Source: Dysidea avara (lineage: Eukaryota; Porifera; Demospongiae; Dictyoceratida; Dysideidae). Taken from it: a stretch of 64,000 nt of DNA. Both the position numbers and the translations under genes were made by a program. Below, piece by piece: positions 61,310 through 64,000 of this stretch (position 1 is the first letter of the stretch; every line of letters starts with the position of its first letter). Where the stretch lies: positions 7,963,479 to 8,027,478 of the forward strand of contig NC_089278.1 of assembly GCF_963678975.1 (NCBI RefSeq), in the 5' to 3' direction. The notes below the pieces were generated by a model that made no database searches, was not told the origin of the DNA, and saw only the letters and a list, made by a program, of their open reading frames with translations.

Positions 61310-62441
61310 GAGGTCATTGATATAGTTACAGTAAATGGAACAATATCACCTAACAATGCCACATCACCTAATGATGGTAGTACACCAGTGATAGTGGCAT
61401 CCATAGCTGGTGGACTGTTAGGATTGTGTTTACTTGTGTGCCTTGTGGGAGTAATAATATTAAGAAAGAGATACAGAGTAAAGAAAAATGCAAGAAGTGA
61501 TGGATTCTTCAAAATAAGATCAAATTCACTGTTTGGCTGGTATGTGTAATAATGTTGTATGTGTGGTCTGGTTCAGCTTCATTATTGACACAAAAGTAAC
61601 TACAGGTACTGAAAGGGATTATGGTAGTGATAAGTCTGATCTCACATTGCAATATTTCAGACAGTTAAGTATAACATATTTAATTCATAGTTGAACTAAA
61701 TGTGGCAGTCCTCAGTATGAATCAAGAAGGTTTGTGTTTTCCTACCAAAACCATTGACCATGCAGAAAATAGCTTCACACTTTTCAAGGCACCTTGCTAG
61801 TATTGTTTGGGTACAGTACAATCAAGCCCAACATATCTTCAGAGCAACCTGAACTACTTCCAGTAAGTTACTACAAATTTTCATTCGAATATTTCTGTAA
61901 TAGGATTTTCTACCACCTGACTGACTGACTGAACGACCGACCAACCGACTAACTTACCAATTGACCAACAGACTGACTGATCAATCGACAGACTGACTGA
62001 CCGACTGACCAACTGTCTGACTAATTAACTATAACTAACTGACTAATTAACTATAACTAACTAGCTAACTAAATAATTCATTAACTAACAAACTAATTGA
62101 TATCTTCAGACAAGTGTAATTCAATAATTTATGGCTAACATATTGCATGCTTGAGATTCACAGATGTTGCTTGTCAACACTGATGTGCCTTTTGGTATAC
62201 CACTGGAAATATACTCACTTTGACTGTAACAAGCAGGTCAGTGCAGTCATGCATGTGTATGTGAAATTACAGACAGGCCTAGTTTCCTTGTATGCAACAG
62301 CATAGCCATTAATATGCTATAACTAACATAGACATCTTTGCACTAGAAGAGAAAGGAAATGAATATGATGTAAAGAAAGACAAACACATAACTTATGGTG
62401 CATGTTCTGAGCTGTGTAATGGACAGGACATACTTGACTGA
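57675..62441 (+). CDS. Frizzled-domain type I membrane protein, exons 3-7
   Basis: Exons 57675-58094, 59454-59863, 61185-61539, 61616-61668 and 62332-62441, all phase-compatible. With exons 1-2 they total 1458 nt (about 485 residues). Exon 3: CTSIPDNSSC, then CRNYLKTALCVTIYPPCDEG and LCSEECDSLLNSGTC, the cysteine spacing of a Frizzled-type CRD. Exon 4: a second, more diverged domain (CQNATLMFACNAVFIPCD, PRATCSNSCYHFSTRC). Exon 5: a Thr-rich stalk from an ACT run, a transmembrane helix (VIVASIAGGLLGLCLLVCLV) and a basic stop-transfer RKRYRVKK. Exons 6-7 give an acidic/basic tail ending CNGQDILD. Several NxS/T sites fit an extracellular location. The family's CRDs bind Wnt or lipids, but here there is no seven-helix domain, so the ligand and function are unknown. 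Alternatively exon 5 reads on to a stop at 61549. An AATAAA lies at 62627-62632. Confidence 0.72.
58180..58410 (+). mobile_element. Relic of composite-element palindrome in intron 3
   Basis: gttatgaaaaaagggtacac, ggttgcagccaaaaagcagc and the inverted ttgaaggcacacccttttga are decayed foldback arms. The open frame at 58362-58547 is inside this relic and not a gene. Confidence 0.45.
58540..58745 (-). mobile_element. Relic of composite-element 5' part in intron 3
   Basis: gactgttctattagagtacc, then text resembling the minus-strand 5' part (ataactccgttaatttataa, actatgtaggagtgacaaaac). Strongly decayed. Confidence 0.4.
59881..60053 (+). repeat. (ATGT)n microsatellite
   Basis: An uninterrupted run of more than 40 tetranucleotides, starting 17 bases after the exon 4 donor (TTAG|GTATGG) of the Frizzled-domain gene. 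Open frames through it (MYVC and HTYI repeats) are artefacts. Confidence 0.98.
60090..60600 (+). repeat. Interspersed repeat with CTGA-type core, copy 2
   Basis: Shares with 11876-12295 the blocks aatgcttccaataagttg, gctttcagacaggtgtaact, ggcttgattttttcactgct, aggtgccttttggtatac, tgtgttccatttctcttc and ctgcagaggtgcttctc. It lies in intron 4 of the Frizzled-domain gene. Confidence 0.7.
61790..62245 (+). repeat. Interspersed repeat with long CTGA run, copy 3
   Basis: Blocks aacctgaactacttccagta, aggattttctaccacctgac, then about 190 bp of (ctga)n and degenerate ctaactaa, then atatcttcagacaagtgtaa and tgatgtgccttttggtatac. It lies in the predicted intron between exons 6 and 7. Confidence 0.7.
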
Positions 62442-62626
62442 AAACTAGGTGAAAGTTCACTTGTAGCTATAGGTAGCAAATTGCTATTTGGAACATACTT
62501 TTCATTATGCAGTTTAATTTACCGCCAAATTTGTATAGAGGCTCCAATATAATAATTCTAAACTACTATAACTTATAAACCATACAATTATAATCCTATT
62601 AAAATACTATAAATTGCTCGCTATAG

Positions 62627-62632
62627 AATAAA
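62627..62632 (+). terminator. Candidate polyadenylation signal AATAAA
   Basis: Canonical hexamer about 185 bases after the predicted stop at 62439-62441. It supports exon 7 as the last exon, though the hexamer is common in AT-rich DNA. Confidence 0.45.
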
Positions 62633-62780
62633 GAATTCAATTATTTCGTTGCATGGTAACCACAAAACATTAAAATGCAAAACCACACGCAATATCTTAC
62701 AACTATTACTGTTTATTGACAGTTTAAGCAATATCTATCTAAGTGTGGTTATTGGGTGTTTGAGCAAGTGTGTATGCATA

Positions 62781-63434
62781 TATGTGACCAGATTTCATAT
62801 AACAAGGCTTCCACACACACAAAATCAAACTTACGATTTTACCAGAAATGGATTGCTGGTCTAATACACTATCATATTTCACACTGTACTTCCTTCAGCA
62901 CTGGCAAGTCTGGTTTCTGTAGCAGCTTTCTTCCGACCCTGTCAAAGCCACGAGTGGGAGATTGGTGCCATTAAATGGCCATGACTTTGTGATAATGGTG
63001 TGTAGTGAGCTGGGACTTCACTGAGAGCTCGCCAATAGTGTTCACAGTCAATTTGGAGTAATTTTAGGGCCATGGAGGGCCATGGAGGGCCATGGAGAGC
63101 CCAAACTTGGCCTCTGGATTCCAATCGTCTTCTTACTTCATTTTATACCCCTATATTAAGACCACCGTCCACCCCCACCCTCCCACCCTATTACTACCAG
63201 CTGTGATATTATTACCCGCTCGAAAAAAGCTGCCCAAAACAGGGCAAATTTTGGGTATCAGAAATGTATACACCCACTCAGTGATAGCTAGTAAACAGAT
63301 GAATAATTGGTGCAAATTTTGTTTACACAGCTGTAGGCACTGGGAAGTTATTACACAATGATTCCTTAAAATCGCCATATCTCTTAACAAAGCTTTGTGC
63401 GTCAAAGCCTTGTTTTGTCAATTTCAGTCACATA
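62781..63434. mobile_element. Long TATGTGACC-type element
   Basis: The left end tatgtgaccagatttcatat, aacaaggcttccacacaca is matched inverted by gtgcgtcaaagccttgtttt, gtcaatttcagtcacata. It is 654 bp, nearly the same length as 40780-41431. Contains three tandem gggccatggag units (about 63069-63100). Non-coding. Confidence 0.7.
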
Positions 63435-63795
63435 TACAAATGAGGCTACTAATTTGAGACGCATTGAAGTAGCAACATGCCATTCTACCCTATACAATCT
63501 GTCTCCTTACTGTTTCTCTTCATTAGTAGTTCCATTATCACTGTGAAGAATCATCTACAGTGCTTATTATCGACCATCAAAAGTGTAAGATAATGTCATC
63601 TTACCCACAATAGTGTGCAAGGGGCTGGTTATCCCTGTTCCCATTCACTAAAGAATGTGATCATTACAGAATAAGTGCAGGGGCTGCCAAAACGTTTGAC
63701 AGAATTTACAGAGCAATTAGAAAGTTATGCTACAAGAGTTTATTATCAATTCCGCCATATAGTGGTTGTGGAGGGGTGAGTGGGTTTTATTACAG
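63435..63795. other. No gene seen
   Basis: Unique-looking DNA without exon signals. Confidence 0.35.
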
Positions 63796-63800
63796 GTTTT

Positions 63801-63990
63801 TGCAATTGAATTCGTCACCTTTGCAATTGAATTCGTCCCGTTTGCAATTGAATTCGTTGGTATTGCAATTGAATTCATCAGTATTGCAATTGAATTCGTC
63901 CCGTTTGCAATTGAATTCGTCGGTTTTGCAATTGAATTCGTCGGTTTTGCAGTTGAATTAGTCGGTTTTGCAATAGAATTCGTCGTGTTT
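63801..63990 (+). repeat. 21 bp minisatellite, reads as heptad repeat
   Basis: About nine units of ttgcaattgaattcgtcggt plus t. The 21 bp period keeps frame, so the open stretch from 63766 reads FAIEFVG repeatedly up to the window edge. Each unit holds CAATTG and GAATTC. Coding status unknown. Confidence 0.9.
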
Positions 63991-64000
63991 GCATTATAAT

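Noticed and set aside
61156..61512. Minus-strand ORF with poly-Val
   Set aside because: It is antisense to the Thr-rich exon 5 of the receptor gene.

Overview
This window is animal nuclear DNA, not bacterial or viral. Exons are small, have GT..AG borders and keep their codon phase across introns. There are several APE-type LINE fragments, tRNA-derived SINE-like sequences, many short inverted-repeat (MITE-like) elements and very large minisatellite arrays. The sequence is AT-rich by eye. A sponge (demosponge) or another early-branching invertebrate is my best guess, from the mix of a sulfatase, a membrane protein with Frizzled-type cysteine-rich domains and an OTU-type fragment typical of invertebrate transposons. 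That assignment is inference.

Only two host genes are clear, both on the + strand. A partial arylsulfatase-like gene (12729-15610) has a signal peptide exon, the CSPSR formylglycine site and a GKWHL exon, but no C-terminal half is visible. A second gene spans 32797 to about 62441. It has a signal-peptide exon, a short exon, a phase-compatible 23 kb intron packed with repeats, two exons each carrying a Frizzled-type cysteine-rich domain, a Thr-rich stalk plus transmembrane exon, and probably two short cytoplasmic exons before an AATAAA. The joined exons total 1458 nt, an exact multiple of three, giving about 485 residues. Two weak extra signals are a minus-strand OTU-like fragment (51001-51379) and a possible first exon on the + strand (51821-51846).

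Most of the rest is repeat. The dominant structure is a composite element present in at least six copies: a 5' part of about 0.85 kb starting TCAAGACAC with a terminal hairpin, a tandem array of about 30-31 bp units (0.9-3.4 kb), a short AT-rich tail, and a terminal palindrome of about 320 bp. Complete copies lie at 46565-51000 (minus) and 53597-57194 (plus). Others are at 1-2520, 16805-18180, about 36000-41920 and 41923-45610, and a relic without an array is at 52477-52945. No terminal inverted repeats or target duplications are visible between the two ends, and the insertion sites look like A^T, so a non-autonomous rolling-circle (Helitron/HINE-like) element is plausible but unproven.

Layout: 1-2520 composite element; 2521-6170 unique DNA, a palindrome and a terminal-repeat element; 6171-9040 LINE (minus); 9373-9950 LINE 3' fragment (plus); 10977-12456 small repeats; 12729-15610 sulfatase; 16805-18180 composite element (minus); 18830-20225 LINE (minus); 20301-25302 SINEs, a LINE end and hAT-like and Harbinger-like MITEs; 26750-31400 a second unrelated minisatellite; 31878-32438 truncated LINE; 32797-34252 start of the Frizzled-domain gene; 36000-57194 composite elements in its giant intron; 57675-62441 the rest of that gene; 62781-64000 a MITE and a 21 bp minisatellite that reads as a heptad-repeat ORF.
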